64,000 nucleotides of DNA from Aureibacter tunicatorum (GCF_036492635.1 NZ_AP025305.1:2356001-2420000), one strand, 5' to 3'. Positions 17,616 to 28,107 are shown, numbered from the stretch's first letter. Notes: generated by a model not told the origin, from the sequence alone. A program made the numbers and translations.

Positions 17616-19622
17616 TTAATCAATTTGAGCATATTCATTTTTATGAATTGTGTTTTGCTCAGGAGTTTTGATGCTTGGAGCGAATTTGAATCCTATAACC
17701 AAAATGTCATCCACTTGCTTTTGATTGCCGATTTTCATCCAGCTATTGATCTTTGATTCGAGAATGAACTTTTGGTCATCAAAGGAATGATGGTGTATAT
17801 CCTTTAGAAGGCTTCTAAAAGGTTTTGCCATGAATTTATTGCCATCCTCTCCGCCAAATTGATCTTGAAAACCATCAGAGGAGATATAAAAATGCATTTC
17901 TTCTTCTATTTTTATGACTTGTTTTGTAAAGTTGGATCGGTGTTTTGTTTTTCTACCGCCAACGGAAAGTTTGTCACCTTTTATTCGTGTAACTTCATCG
18001 TTGTGAATGCATATCAAGGAGTTTTTGGCACCTGCAAATTCTAAAATATTCTTATCCAAATCCATTACGCATAGCGAGATATCCATGCCGTCTCGATTTT
18101 GGGTTTTGTCCTGCCTCAAAGCATTTTCCACTTGAGCATGCAGTTCGTCTAAAATGAGGTGAGGCTCTAAAATGTTCTTTTCAGAGACAATACGATTTAA
18201 GAATGAAATTCCCAACATAGACATGAATGCTCCGGGTACGCCATGTCCTGTGCAGTCTGCCGCGCAAATCACGATCTTATTATCTTTTTCATAAAACCAA
18301 TAAAAGTCCCCGGATACGATATCCTTGGGCTGAAAGAAAATAAAGTGTTCCGGGATATTTTGGATTTCTTCCACGTCAGTTAATGCCGCTTTTTGAATGC
18401 GCTCCGCATAGTTGATGCTTGCGATTATTTTATTGTTTTTTTTCTCCAATTCTTCTTTTTGCCCTTCAAGCACTTTGTTGGTTTTTCGTTTGGCACTGTA
18501 ATTTTTGAATAAAATAGCAGTAAGTATCAGCAATAAAGTCAATGATAATCCAATGGTCGCCGAGATGATGGTTTGTCGCTCTGATTTGGCTTTATAGATT
18601 AAGTTTTCTTTTTCCTTTTTGTCGGCTTCATATTTTACTTGCATTTCCGCTATCTGCTTGCTCTTTTCAGTATTGAATATGCTGTCTTTGAGCGCAGAGT
18701 AGGATTTATAAGCATTCAATGCGGCTTCCTTGTCGTTGATCTTTTCAAAAAATTCCGATTTCTTCAGATACGCATCTTGTACGATTGAATTAAAATTCAT
18801 TTTTTCTGCTTTTTCAATCGCTTCGTTTAAAATGCCTTCAACTTTGGCATATTGCTTTTTTTTGATGTAGACATCAGCAACATGAATCATATTGGAGGTC
18901 ATGCTCTTGACTCCATTTAGTTTTTTGCTTAGTTCAAGCGCTTTATTATAATTCGTTAGCGCTTTATCATAATCTCCCAGTTCATCATAAGCTTGGCCTC
19001 TGTATTCATATATGTATATGGCTACTGTATTATTTTCATTATTTGATTGGATTAGAAGCTCTTCCGCTATTTTAAGCTCTTCCAAAGCTTTTTCATACTC
19101 TTTGAGATAAACATAGTTTAGTCCAATATTGCTCCGGGCAGCTATAATTCCATCAAAGTTCTCTATCTTTTCGTGTGCTGCGATGGCCTTTTCTTGATAT
19201 TTGATAGCTTTGTGATATTGCCCGTAAGCTTTGTAAATAATCCCAATATTGATGTATGCCGAACCCATCCCAATGTAGTGCGAATCTTCTTCGCACATTT
19301 CAACGGTTTTTAAGAAGTACTCCAATGCTTTGTCATATTCGCCTTGTGTCCAATAACTAATTCCTATGGTATTAAGGTTGATCGATACAATATGTTTTTC
19401 ATTGTATTTTTCGTTGATTTTTAAACTTTTTTCAGCTAGTTCTCGGCTTTTATAATGATCGGAGTCCCAATATGCAAATGCCAAACGGGCTAAAAGATGC
19501 ATCTGGACAGAGTCGTTTTTTTCTACAGCCAATTTTTGCTCATAATCTTTTATCGATGAGTTTTGAGCTTGCGAAACTTGAAAAATAATGATGTGAATAA
19601 TGAGTAAAAGTAGTTTTTTCAT
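17616..19622 (-). CDS. TPR sensor protein with SpoIIE/PP2C phosphatase domain
   Basis: I set the start at the Met 18 codons into the longest frame (MKKLLLLIIHIIIFQVSQAQ), which gives a clean signal peptide; length is 668 residues. The order is: periplasmic TPR repeats (about 40-330; for example YDKALEYFLKTVEMCE, YDKALTNYNKALELSKKL), a membrane segment (TIIS to ILTAILF), a short coiled coil, then a SpoIIE-type phosphatase (GDFYWFYEKD, ADCTGHGVPGAFMSMLG, SSDGFQDQFGG). Members dephosphorylate anti-sigma-antagonist or other signalling proteins in response to envelope cues. The metal-binding Asp residues are present. It stands alone, transcribed away from the GNAT gene. Confidence 0.92.
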   Translation of the reverse strand: MKKLLLLIIHIIIFQVSQAQNSSIKDYEQKLAVEKNDSVQMHLLARLAFAYWDSDHYKSRELAEKSLKINEKYNEKHIVSINLNTIGISYWTQGEYDKALEYFLKTVEMCEEDSHYIGMGSAYINIGIIYKAYGQYHKAIKYQEKAIAAHEKIENFDGIIAARSNIGLNYVYLKEYEKALEELKIAEELLIQSNNENNTVAIYIYEYRGQAYDELGDYDKALTNYNKALELSKKLNGVKSMTSNMIHVADVYIKKKQYAKVEGILNEAIEKAEKMNFNSIVQDAYLKKSEFFEKINDKEAALNAYKSYSALKDSIFNTEKSKQIAEMQVKYEADKKEKENLIYKAKSERQTIISATIGLSLTLLLILTAILFKNYSAKRKTNKVLEGQKEELEKKNNKIIASINYAERIQKAALTDVEEIQNIPEHFIFFQPKDIVSGDFYWFYEKDNKIVICAADCTGHGVPGAFMSMLGISFLNRIVSEKNILEPHLILDELHAQVENALRQDKTQNRDGMDISLCVMDLDKNILEFAGAKNSLICIHNDEVTRIKGDKLSVGGRKTKHRSNFTKQVIKIEEEMHFYISSDGFQDQFGGEDGNKFMAKPFRSLLKDIHHHSFDDQKFILESKINSWMKIGNQKQVDDILVIGFKFAPSIKTPEQNTIHKNEYAQID

Positions 19623-19907
19623 AGGATTCTGGAATCTAATCAATTCGATGCGAATCTTTCTGTAAGCGTTTGGCATTGATTAGCGTTTAATCTTTCTTTT
19701 CTAACACCTTTTCAAGATAATAATATATTTTGCTAATTAAAATTTTCCATTTAATTGGATATAGATACAATCTGAGTCAATCGAATGTATTAATGATTAT
19801 AATTTATGGGCTTTATAGTTCAAAATGAGAGATTATGCTTAGATGAGTAAATAGTTTCATATGAATACTGATTGATTTTAATATAGTCTACGAGCAATTA
19901 AAATGGA

Positions 19908-20351
19908 TTATGAATTTATGGTTTTCGAAAATATTTTTTGTTCTTTCTTTAGTTCATAATCCATTTTGTAGTAAAAGTTGTGCGCCAAAATTCTTTTGCT
20001 ATTGCATCTGACTCTGATGGACTGAATATCGTTTATTGCCATTTCAAGTTTTTCAACCAGCATTTTGCCTATGCCTTGATTTCTGAATTGTTTACTGACG
20101 ATAAGTCCGGCGATTTCTCCAAACGGTTCGCCGGTCAGTCGAATCGCTATGAAACCATGAATGAAGCCAACGATTTTATGACCGATAGTGGCTACGTATG
20201 CATACTGGTCATTCTCGCTTATTATATGTTGAATGTGTTTTTGCACCATTGAAAGATTTGTTTTGTATCCAAGTTCTTGATTCAATTGGACAATGGATGA
20301 ACTGTCACTAGTTTCGATTTTTCTGATTTTAACTATTAGCTTATTGAACAT
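19908..20351 (-). CDS. GNAT family N-acetyltransferase
   Basis: 147 residues. The acetyl-CoA loop is visible as VSKQFRNQGIGKMLVEKLE (the Q/RxxGxG/A motif), preceded by a beta strand with IAGLIV and followed by VRCNSKRILAHNFYYKMDY, the usual C-terminal Y-k-k-x-G/D-F/Y pattern. The substrate cannot be told. It is transcribed away from the S41 peptidase gene that starts 115 nt further right. Confidence 0.9.
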   Translation of the reverse strand: MFNKLIVKIRKIETSDSSSIVQLNQELGYKTNLSMVQKHIQHIISENDQYAYVATIGHKIVGFIHGFIAIRLTGEPFGEIAGLIVSKQFRNQGIGKMLVEKLEMAINDIQSIRVRCNSKRILAHNFYYKMDYELKKEQKIFSKTINS

Positions 20352-20466
20352 GAAATACGTTTTTTGATTTATTTTAAATATTTAAAGATAAAAAATAAAA
20401 ATAATCAAATATTCTTTATATTGTGGATATAGTTAAAAGCAATATTATTTATATGATTTTTATAAG

Positions 20467-21963
20467 ATGAAGAAATGGGTGATTTTTTTATTGATAGCCT
20501 TGCCTCGTTTAGTCTTTGCGCAGGAGAAAGAAATTCTAAATACATACACAAAGAAAGAATTGCAGGCTGATTTTGATTTGATGGTCAATGCAATAATAGA
20601 AGGGCATGGAGGTTTGTACTGGTACAATTCTTATGAAGCCTTTGATAGCATTTGCTCTGTTGAAAGGAATAAAATTATTGAGGGGATGGATTCTTATGAT
20701 TTTTTTAGAATAGCTTCCAAAATTGTGACAAGCACAAAAGAAGGGCATTGCAGAATTTATTCATCCAGAGATATTGGCGAGTATTTTAGGAAAAAGGCCA
20801 AACTAATACCAGTTGTCGTGAAGGTGATTGATAGTGAGTTGTATTTATTAAATAACATTAAAGAACACTCGACAAAAGGGAAAATCTTGAGAAAGGTCGA
20901 TGGGGTGGAAATTCAGGCCCATGTTGACAAAATTTTGGAATATTCTCGAAAAGCTTCTGATGGATTGATTAGAACGGGGAAAATCAGGTACAGTATTGAT
21001 TATGCAAATTTTACGAATTACTATGCTGATTATGTTGGTCAAAGAGATATTTACCGTTTAGAGCTATTTGATCCGAATACCAAGGAGCTTGAAACTTTGG
21101 AAGTGAATGGAGTGAATGCTTTGGATTTTAGAGAGATACGAAAGCAAGTAGAAATACCTTATTTTGATTCACCCATTGAATTAATTCTTAACCATGAGCA
21201 TCAAACAGCTCGCTTGGCGCTGAATTCATTTAGACATACTTATTATCATCGTGATGGAAATGAAGATCTTGCATTCAAGAGTTTCAAGATGAAAATTGAC
21301 AGCGCGTTTGAAGCGATCAAACGAAATAAAATTGAAAATGTCATTATTGATCTTAGACATAATAGCGGAGGAACGGAAGGTTATGAAGATTATGTGTTTT
21401 CATATTTGACAGCGGAATCTTATGAAAAGTATCAATGTGTTCAAGCAAAAGCTTTGACATTTTCATTTTTGTCCTATACGCAATACAATACGTATGAAAA
21501 GCAAAAAGAATTTGAAGGCTATATGGAGAATGAGTTTCAGCTTCATAGTGATGGAAGGTACTTGAGAAAACCAGAGTTTATGCCCGTGGAGGATCCTAGA
21601 GAAGATTGTTTTAAAGGCAAAATCTATGTGTTGACTTCAGGCAGGACTTATTCGGGCGGTTCTGAGCTAGCGAGTTTGTTGAAGATTCATACTGATGCAA
21701 TATTTGTAGGTGAGGAGACAGGTGGAGGATTTTATGGTCAAACTAGCGGGATGGGCTTGAACCTAAGGTTGCCAAATACCAATATTGGCATTGATATCCC
21801 TTTGATCAAGTTTGTGTTAACGGATTTTCATCATGATATTCCTTTTGGCCGTGGCGTGATTCCTGACTATCAAGTAGAAAACACTTATGAAGAGTTTATT
21901 GGTAAAGTCGATGTGGAAATGAACTTTGTGATGAATTTGATTTCAAAGCGTAAGCGATTGTAA
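20467..21963 (+). CDS. S41 family peptidase, secreted
   Basis: 498 residues with a signal peptide (MKKWVIFLLIALPRLVFAQ). The S41 core is present: DLRHNSGGTEGYEDYV near residue 295, and the catalytic Ser loop TSGRTYSGGSELASLL near 390-402, followed by GEETGGG. An N-terminal helical part and a PDZ-like region with SKGKILRKVDGVEI precede it. Tail-specific proteases of this group cleave C-terminal ends of envelope proteins. The serine and neighbouring glycines are intact; I could not fix the catalytic Lys by eye. The next gene encodes another secreted serine hydrolase. Confidence 0.87.
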   Translation: MKKWVIFLLIALPRLVFAQEKEILNTYTKKELQADFDLMVNAIIEGHGGLYWYNSYEAFDSICSVERNKIIEGMDSYDFFRIASKIVTSTKEGHCRIYSSRDIGEYFRKKAKLIPVVVKVIDSELYLLNNIKEHSTKGKILRKVDGVEIQAHVDKILEYSRKASDGLIRTGKIRYSIDYANFTNYYADYVGQRDIYRLELFDPNTKELETLEVNGVNALDFREIRKQVEIPYFDSPIELILNHEHQTARLALNSFRHTYYHRDGNEDLAFKSFKMKIDSAFEAIKRNKIENVIIDLRHNSGGTEGYEDYVFSYLTAESYEKYQCVQAKALTFSFLSYTQYNTYEKQKEFEGYMENEFQLHSDGRYLRKPEFMPVEDPREDCFKGKIYVLTSGRTYSGGSELASLLKIHTDAIFVGEETGGGFYGQTSGMGLNLRLPNTNIGIDIPLIKFVLTDFHHDIPFGRGVIPDYQVENTYEEFIGKVDVEMNFVMNLISKRKRL

Positions 21964-22084
21964 TTTAATAGAGATTGTTCCGATGAAATACTATATCATT
22001 TTATTTTTCCATGGAGGATGATCTGGAAAGTCAAGAAAACAATCAATGTAAATATTAATAAGTAGAAAGTTTAATTTTATCAAA

Positions 22085-23152
22085 ATGATATCTAGGCAGA
22101 CTGTATACATGCTTTTAATAGCATGTTTGTTTTTTCAGAATTGCAAACAGGCAACGAATCACTCAAAGAGTAAATCGATGAATGAAACAGAGTCTATCAT
22201 TGCAAAACATGCGAATGAATTTTTGATTCCGCATAATATACACTCTGTGTCGATTGGCGTCTTTAACAAAGGCGAAGAATATTCTATGCATTTTGGAGAA
22301 ATATCTCCGGATGGAAATGAGTCGCCTACTGATTCGACATTGTACGAGTTGGCATCGATCAGCAAGACATTTGTTGGAACTATGACAGCTCAAGCCGTTT
22401 TGGACAATAAGCTGTCTTTGGATGATGATATTAGAATCTATTTGGAAGGAAAGTATCCTAATCTTCAATATAACGGAGAAAAAATCACGATCAAGCATAT
22501 TTTGACGCATACATCAGGCTTTCCTAATTTTCCCAAAAGCATGGAAAGCAAAGAAGTCTTCTGGGAGGAGATCAAAGAGATTGAAATCAACGAATCGCCG
22601 GGAACAAAATGCTCTTACTCGAACACTGCTCCTGAGTTGCTGGCTTATATTTTGGAACGAGTTTATGATACGCCATATCAGGCATTGGTAGTGAAAAATA
22701 TCCTAGATCCAAATGGAATGAAAGACACTAAAGTAAAGCTATCTACTTTGGAGCAAAATAGATTGATTCAAGGCTATAATGGAGAAACAGAACCTCAGGC
22801 CCATTTGAATAATCGCCTTTGGGGAGGAATTGCGGGTTATCATTCGACTACGCAAGATATGATCAAGTATATCAAATTTCACCTCAATGAAGATAATCCA
22901 GTCGTAAAAGAGTCGCATAAAAACTTCTATTCAACAAGTGATGATTATGATATAGGCTATCATTGGAATATAATAGAAATCGAAGGGACAACATGCTATC
23001 TGCATCATGGAGGCATATGGGGAATGCAAAACTGGTTGATGGTTTTTCCTGAGGATAATATTGGGATTGTGGTATCTTCAAATGCAAGCTTTGAAGGAAT
23101 CGACGACCGCTTATTCGACTTGGCTGAGGGAGTTTACAAGGAGTTGAGGTGA
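22085..23152 (+). CDS. class C beta-lactamase-like serine hydrolase, lipoprotein
   Basis: 355 residues. The N-terminal signal ends LFFQNC, a probable lipobox. All three class C/DD-peptidase motifs are seen: S91-I-S-K94, Y178-S-N180 and H307-H-G-G310 (in place of K-T/S-G). The last motif with His is typical of esterase or peptidase relatives rather than true beta-lactamases. Expected in the periplasm or outer membrane, with small ester or D-amino-acid peptide substrates. It has the same orientation as the S41 peptidase, with 121 nt between them. Confidence 0.88.
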   Translation: MISRQTVYMLLIACLFFQNCKQATNHSKSKSMNETESIIAKHANEFLIPHNIHSVSIGVFNKGEEYSMHFGEISPDGNESPTDSTLYELASISKTFVGTMTAQAVLDNKLSLDDDIRIYLEGKYPNLQYNGEKITIKHILTHTSGFPNFPKSMESKEVFWEEIKEIEINESPGTKCSYSNTAPELLAYILERVYDTPYQALVVKNILDPNGMKDTKVKLSTLEQNRLIQGYNGETEPQAHLNNRLWGGIAGYHSTTQDMIKYIKFHLNEDNPVVKESHKNFYSTSDDYDIGYHWNIIEIEGTTCYLHHGGIWGMQNWLMVFPEDNIGIVVSSNASFEGIDDRLFDLAEGVYKELR

Positions 23153-23341
23153 GAGAGGGATTAATTTTATTGAAAGCTTATTATCAATATTTTACTATTT
23201 TGTTATGGTTCTTTATTGAGATATTATTTATAGATATTTTTTGTAATTTAATAATGATCTGCTAATGAGAGTGTTTAAGAAGTAAAGGAAGCGGGTTTAT
23301 TTAAGAAATATTCATTTATTCAAATACATTCTTTTACGTTT

Positions 23342-24331
23342 ATGAGAGTTGCAACATTTAACATCGAAAATCTAGATAACAAACCTGATGAAAAAAATCC
23401 ATCATTAGCTCAAAGAGCTCCTGTTTTAAAAAAAGAATTAGAAAGAATCAATGCTGATATTATTTGTATACAAGAAGTTCATGGGCAAGAAACAATAAAT
23501 CATACTGTTGAAAATCCAGAAAGAAATTTGTCAGCATTGGATTATGTAATTAAAGGCACAAAATATGAAGATTATAAAAGAGCTTATACTACAACTGCCG
23601 AAGGTATGCCCAGAGATAAGAGAAATTTGGTGATTTTGTCTGCGTATGAGATTCTAGAATTTTATCAATATAGAAATTCATATATTTCTAAATTAAAATA
23701 TTTACCTATAACAGCTGATGAGGGAGGAGATGAGGTGAAAAATGTGATGTGGGAGAGACCGATTTTACATGCAAAAGTAAAATTGCCGAATGATGAAATA
23801 ATTCATGTTATTAACGTTCATTTTAAATCCAAACTATCATCTAATATATCAGGTCAAAAAGTAGGGTTTGGGTGGAAAAGTTCTGCGGGATGGGCTGAAG
23901 GATATTTTTTATCTTCGATCAAAAGAGTTGGACAAGCTTTGGAAACAAGGATACTTGTTGATAAAATATTTGATAATGATCCTGATGCAAATATTTTGAT
24001 TTGTGGTGATTTTAATGCTGAGCCAGGTACAGTACCTGTTGAAGCTATCCAAGGAAGAACAGAAAATACTAATAATTCTGAATTGAATTCTAGAGTTTTA
24101 GTTTCTTGTAGTCGTTCCATAGCAGAATCAATAAGATTTAGTCATTTACATCATGGGCATGGGAATTTATTGGATCATATATTGGTTTCAAGATCTTTGT
24201 TTCAATATTTTAATAAAGCAGAAATTTTTAATGAAATGTTACATGACGAAAGCTTACCTTTTGCATATGATACAAAATACCCTGAAGCTGATCATGCTCC
24301 ATTTATTGCTACTTTTAATATCCAGTTTTAG
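23342..24331 (+). CDS. endonuclease/exonuclease/phosphatase family protein
   Basis: 329 residues, no signal peptide. The EEP fold signatures are clear: FNIENLDN at the start, CIQEVHG with the metal-binding Glu, NVHFKSK, ICGDFNAEPG and the C-terminal LLDHILVS followed by ADHAPFIATF. The protein cleaves phosphodiester bonds in nucleic acid or a small molecule. All catalytic residues are intact. It appears more AT-rich than its upstream neighbours and begins a stretch with an IS relic and repeated lipoproteins, so it may have been gained laterally. Confidence 0.88.
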   Translation: MRVATFNIENLDNKPDEKNPSLAQRAPVLKKELERINADIICIQEVHGQETINHTVENPERNLSALDYVIKGTKYEDYKRAYTTTAEGMPRDKRNLVILSAYEILEFYQYRNSYISKLKYLPITADEGGDEVKNVMWERPILHAKVKLPNDEIIHVINVHFKSKLSSNISGQKVGFGWKSSAGWAEGYFLSSIKRVGQALETRILVDKIFDNDPDANILICGDFNAEPGTVPVEAIQGRTENTNNSELNSRVLVSCSRSIAESIRFSHLHHGHGNLLDHILVSRSLFQYFNKAEIFNEMLHDESLPFAYDTKYPEADHAPFIATFNIQF

Positions 24332-24501
24332 ATGAGAGTAATTTTTGAATATTTATATTTAACTAAATAATATATTTATGTTTGTTTACGATTAAATATT
24401 TGATGCTTTGAATTAATTGGCACAAACCTGTTTCTTTGTTTTATTTTCTATATCTAAATTTATTTTCAAAATACTATATTTAAATATTTGTATTATTTCA
24501 C

Positions 24502-24701
24502 AGCTTGTGTTGGGCATGCGGCAAGCTGTTTATACATTTTTGACGGTTTCTGGTTCTGATATTGAATTTATTTTTGTTTTTGAGATAAAAGCTTAATTTG
24601 ATTCTTTAAAGTGTAGAGTTCTGTTGGCCGCTTTTGCATCAATGAACTATAAATTCCTTGATGATTGTAAAAATCAAAATACTCGAGCAAGCTTACGAAT
24701 T
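24502..24701 (-). pseudogene. IS3 transposase C-terminal relic
   Basis: About 200 bases match, with many substitutions and small indels, the 3' part of the intact IS3 orfB at about 60450-60645 (shared blocks include TGATTGTAAAAATCAAAATA and CTCGAGCAAGC). The rest of the element, including both ends, is missing. It lies in a 533-base gene-free stretch (24332-24864) that otherwise holds nothing I can identify. Confidence 0.85.
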
Positions 24702-24864
24702 ATTCTTTAGAAATATGATATGGAAAATGATTTTCTAAGTTCCATCATAGGTTTTAGGTGATGGTTGACAAGGATAATTGTTGATGCCTATGGATATTTA
24801 TATAAGGTTTTATAATAGCCATTGTAGATAGTTAAATCAAATTATCCTTGTTAACATCTTCTAA

Positions 24865-25896
24865 TTAAAATTTATAACATATAGTTCCATACACATTTGT
24901 TGCTGTATGTTGATGAGGGACTATATTTATTCTATCGGTGCCAAATTTAAATATAGTATTTATACCTAAATTTATTTTTTTTGAAGCTTTAATGGATAAG
25001 CCGATAGAATAATTAGGTCTTAAAAGACCAATTGAGAATTGAGGTCTTATCAAATAGCTTTCAGGAAACTTATAAGTTAAATATAGTGGGTATTCATTAT
25101 ATGATTCTCTTTCATCTTCTATAATTAATCTGTTATGAATGAATCCAAAAGTAATATATAAGTTTTCATGAGTTTTTGGTAAATTAAAATCTGCTATTAT
25201 ACCGAAGCTACTATAAGCACCTGGTTTAACTTCTGGTATTTTATCACTAAAGTTTGTAGTTCCTCCAACTAAAGACAATTCGTATTTTCTTTGTTTTTTT
25301 GAATTTAAAATGACCTCATCATTATTATTGTTCTTTGATAAATTGTATTGATGAATAAGTTTCTTTAATTTTTTTTCTTCTGGTTTTTTAAGTGATTTTA
25401 TTCTTGATTTAAACTGAGGTCTGTCTTTCATTAGTTCTAATAAAATATGCTGATGAATTTCAGTTTGATAATTAAATGATTTGCCATCAATACGTTTAAC
25501 TCCTTCGCTGTATGTTAATTCAATAATTTTTTCATTTATTTTTTCTACAAAGAAAACTTTTTGAGCCTTTTCATTTAAGTAATAATATAAATTGATCTCA
25601 CCTTCGACTAAATATTCAAGAAAAACCTTTTTACCAGAAGTGATCTTTTTTGATATGTATTTTTTGCTATCATTAAATTCAAAATATTTTATATGGTTGG
25701 GCGAATATGTAATTTTTTTATTATCTATAATTGCGGTGCATTTTATTGACATATTTGCATCTGATCTATAATCTATTTTAGTTTTTGTGGTGTCTCCAGA
25801 GTTATAAATTATAAATCCTTCTTTAAAATTTTGTTGACTAATAGCATTTATGCTAATTAATAAAAGAATTGATAGAAAAGTTAATGTTTTGATCAT
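24865..25896 (-). CDS. outer-membrane beta-barrel-type protein, unknown function
   Basis: 343 residues with a signal peptide (MIKTLTFLSILLLISINA, then ISQ). Residues 20-140 form strands with a GFIIYNSGDTTKTKIDY start seen in many Bacteroidota envelope proteins. A Lys-rich link follows near 165-200. The last 150 residues alternate hydrophobic and polar residues and end in an aromatic (GTICYKF), as in outer-membrane barrels. The function is not recognised. A TATATTTG element at 25916-25923 on this strand resembles a Bacteroidota -7 box. It is convergent with the nuclease gene. Confidence 0.7.
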   Translation of the reverse strand: MIKTLTFLSILLLISINAISQQNFKEGFIIYNSGDTTKTKIDYRSDANMSIKCTAIIDNKKITYSPNHIKYFEFNDSKKYISKKITSGKKVFLEYLVEGEINLYYYLNEKAQKVFFVEKINEKIIELTYSEGVKRIDGKSFNYQTEIHQHILLELMKDRPQFKSRIKSLKKPEEKKLKKLIHQYNLSKNNNNDEVILNSKKQRKYELSLVGGTTNFSDKIPEVKPGAYSSFGIIADFNLPKTHENLYITFGFIHNRLIIEDERESYNEYPLYLTYKFPESYLIRPQFSIGLLRPNYSIGLSIKASKKINLGINTIFKFGTDRINIVPHQHTATNVYGTICYKF

Positions 25897-26357
25897 TATA
25901 TTATATTTTTTTAAGCAAATATAGGAATGAATTTTTTGATAAAATGTGAAATATAATCTTATTTATGTATTATTTTGTTGATTTTATGCGAGACTTGTAT
26001 TTGTAAATCCATTAATTGTATATTAATTGTTATTTTTATTACTATATATATATGGTGATAGTGTTGGTTAGTTCTAAAAAATTGTATTTCTGTGAAATAG
26101 AATTAAAAGTAATAGGCAGTTTGCATTTAAAGTGGCATTAGCTGTTGTCAAAAAATAAATAAAGCTATTTTTTTCCTAGAATTTGAAATGAGCAGATCGT
26201 TAATAAATCACCACATGTCCAGTGGAACAATTATCTATTTGTGGCTTGAAAATCAGCTATGTGCGAGAAAGTATCACGGTAAAGTTATAAATCACACATA
26301 TTCTCTTGGTAAATTCTATATATTTCGCAATATTGTTAAGTTGTAAATTTATAAGTC
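25897..26357. other. 461-base intergenic region with possible small ORF
   Basis: AT-rich. On the plus strand 26188-26346 is open for 52 codons from an ATG, with a mixed polar composition and no recognised motif; it may be chance. A short TA run lies near 26041-26054. I see no RNA gene or strong hairpin here. Confidence 0.3.
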
Positions 26358-27251
26358 ATGAGTATGGTTATTTATTTAGGGTGCTTGCGTTCAATTGTGA
26401 AAAATATAACTATTTTAGTTTTTCTAATGCTAGTATGTTGTTCTTTGCTTTCTTGTCAATTAGAAAATGAAGAATATGTAGAAAGTGAAACAGTTTATCC
26501 TCTTTTTGATGAAATTCTTATTGAAAAGGGTAGTTCAAGTACTAGAAAAAGACAACTGATTAAGAGTATAATCTCTGATGAATATTATCCGATGACGTTA
26601 GATTATTGTGACCCGCTGATGGATAGCTTGTCTAAATCAGTTAGGGATTTTTTTTTTCAGTCAAAAACACAAGAGATTTCATTATTTTCAAATCCCTACA
26701 AGAAAATGTATGATTCTTTAAAAGTGCAAATAGATTCGATATTAGTATCTGAGGGTATTAATCATGAGAATTTTTTCAATGAAGATGAACTTAAGAGCAA
26801 TTTTTTTGCAAAAAAAAGAATAAGAGAAAATTACTATAGAGCTTATAATCTCACGAATGCTATTGATGCCTATTATTCTTTCAAACTAGAAAATATTATT
26901 GAGATAGAAAAAGAACTGACTTTACATAGCCATAATTTTTCTTATTACCCTAATTTTGATTCAGTCAGAGTGGGAGATGAATTTGAACTGATTATTAAAT
27001 ATTATAATTATAATAATTTAGATAGACTTGCTGATTTTTCACATTTAAATACTGAAGTTATTGTCAATGATAATCTAGTTGACATTTCGACAGAAACTTT
27101 TGGTTCTTCATTGCTTATAAAATTTACTCCTCTCGATACTGGGAAACATTTTATTAAAGGAGATTTTCAATTGTCTTTTGAAATAATACCAGATTCTATT
27201 TTTGACCAAAGTTTTTCAACTTATATAAATGTTTATACAAAAAATAATTAA
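26358..27251 (+). CDS. tandem lipoprotein family, member 1 (subfamily A)
   Basis: 297 residues; long signal ending CCSLLSC with the lipid Cys at residue 33. The N-terminal half is helical and acidic; the C-terminal part (about 190-290) is an Ig-like beta domain (SVRVGDEFELIIKYYNY, then IKFTPLDTGKHFIKG). Member 3 has the same plan. The layout loosely recalls the periplasmic part of GldM but no proof exists. It is the first gene of a seven-gene tandem array; the next start lies 1 nt after the stop. Confidence 0.7.
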   Translation: MSMVIYLGCLRSIVKNITILVFLMLVCCSLLSCQLENEEYVESETVYPLFDEILIEKGSSSTRKRQLIKSIISDEYYPMTLDYCDPLMDSLSKSVRDFFFQSKTQEISLFSNPYKKMYDSLKVQIDSILVSEGINHENFFNEDELKSNFFAKKRIRENYYRAYNLTNAIDAYYSFKLENIIEIEKELTLHSHNFSYYPNFDSVRVGDEFELIIKYYNYNNLDRLADFSHLNTEVIVNDNLVDISTETFGSSLLIKFTPLDTGKHFIKGDFQLSFEIIPDSIFDQSFSTYINVYTKNN

Positions 27252-27252
27252 T

Positions 27253-28107
27253 ATGAAAAAGATAAATTGTACATTATTCATTTTAATGACTCTGATCTTT
27301 TTTTCATGTCAAGAAAAGCCTTTGGAAAAAAATCAAGTAAAAGTCTTAGAAAGCCATCATAAAGAAGATTATATTAATCAATGGAGAAAGGGAATTGAAT
27401 TTGGTTTTTTAAATTCAATTTATAAAAGAAAATTACATGAATCGGAATTGGATATTTTAAAAAGCTTATTAGGGATATGTGAAAAAAGGAATAATTTAAA
27501 ATTGAACGATAAGTCGCTTACAGATAGTGAGCTAAGAAATGAATTTTACTCATATTTGTCAGAAATGGATTCAATTTTAAGCCCTTTTCGAAATTATAAA
27601 ATTGAAAATATCTACTTTGATACATTAATATTTGACAATTATTTAAACAACCGATCAAAATTTAACTTTTCACACCTTCAATATGATTTAGATAGATATG
27701 AAAAATCATTAATAACTATTCTTATTATAGAGTTAGGCGTTGATTGTTCATTTTCAGATGATATTATGTTGAGAAGTTTGAGCGTAGATTCTTTAGATTG
27801 GAATTTTGAAGAAGGTTATACTTACAAAATGAAAAAAGGAGAAAAGTTTAAATCAATTTTGACTGATATTTCAGGGGCTATTCCAAAACATGTAAATATT
27901 CTCAAAGATTCAATTATAATCTATTCTCCTTCTGGCAAAACGGTAGAGTATAATCGATATAATTATGGAAATGGACTTCTATTAGATTTTTTGCCAATGG
28001 ATAGTGGTAATTATATCATCAGAAATATTCATGAAGCAGAAATAACTGGGGAGTATCCTAGAAAATTTGCCAAAGATCAAAATATACCTTTGAAAATAGA
28101 ATGGTGA
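27253..28107 (+). CDS. tandem lipoprotein family, member 2 (subfamily B)
   Basis: The start is placed at the Met eight codons into the longest frame (MKKINCTLFILMTLIFFSC), giving a lipoprotein with Cys19. A conserved post-lipobox pattern follows (KNQVKVLES), then a helical region and a C-terminal beta domain containing IIYSPSGKTVEYNRY and LPMDSGNYIIRNI. The same D-[ST]-G-x-Y-x-[IV] motif closes all members of the array. Function unknown; the protein probably faces the periplasm or cell surface. Confidence 0.7.
   Translation: MKKINCTLFILMTLIFFSCQEKPLEKNQVKVLESHHKEDYINQWRKGIEFGFLNSIYKRKLHESELDILKSLLGICEKRNNLKLNDKSLTDSELRNEFYSYLSEMDSILSPFRNYKIENIYFDTLIFDNYLNNRSKFNFSHLQYDLDRYEKSLITILIIELGVDCSFSDDIMLRSLSVDSLDWNFEEGYTYKMKKGEKFKSILTDISGAIPKHVNILKDSIIIYSPSGKTVEYNRYNYGNGLLLDFLPMDSGNYIIRNIHEAEITGEYPRKFAKDQNIPLKIEW

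Noticed and set aside
26041-26054. TA dinucleotide run as a regulatory repeat
   Set aside because: Too short and expected in very AT-rich DNA.
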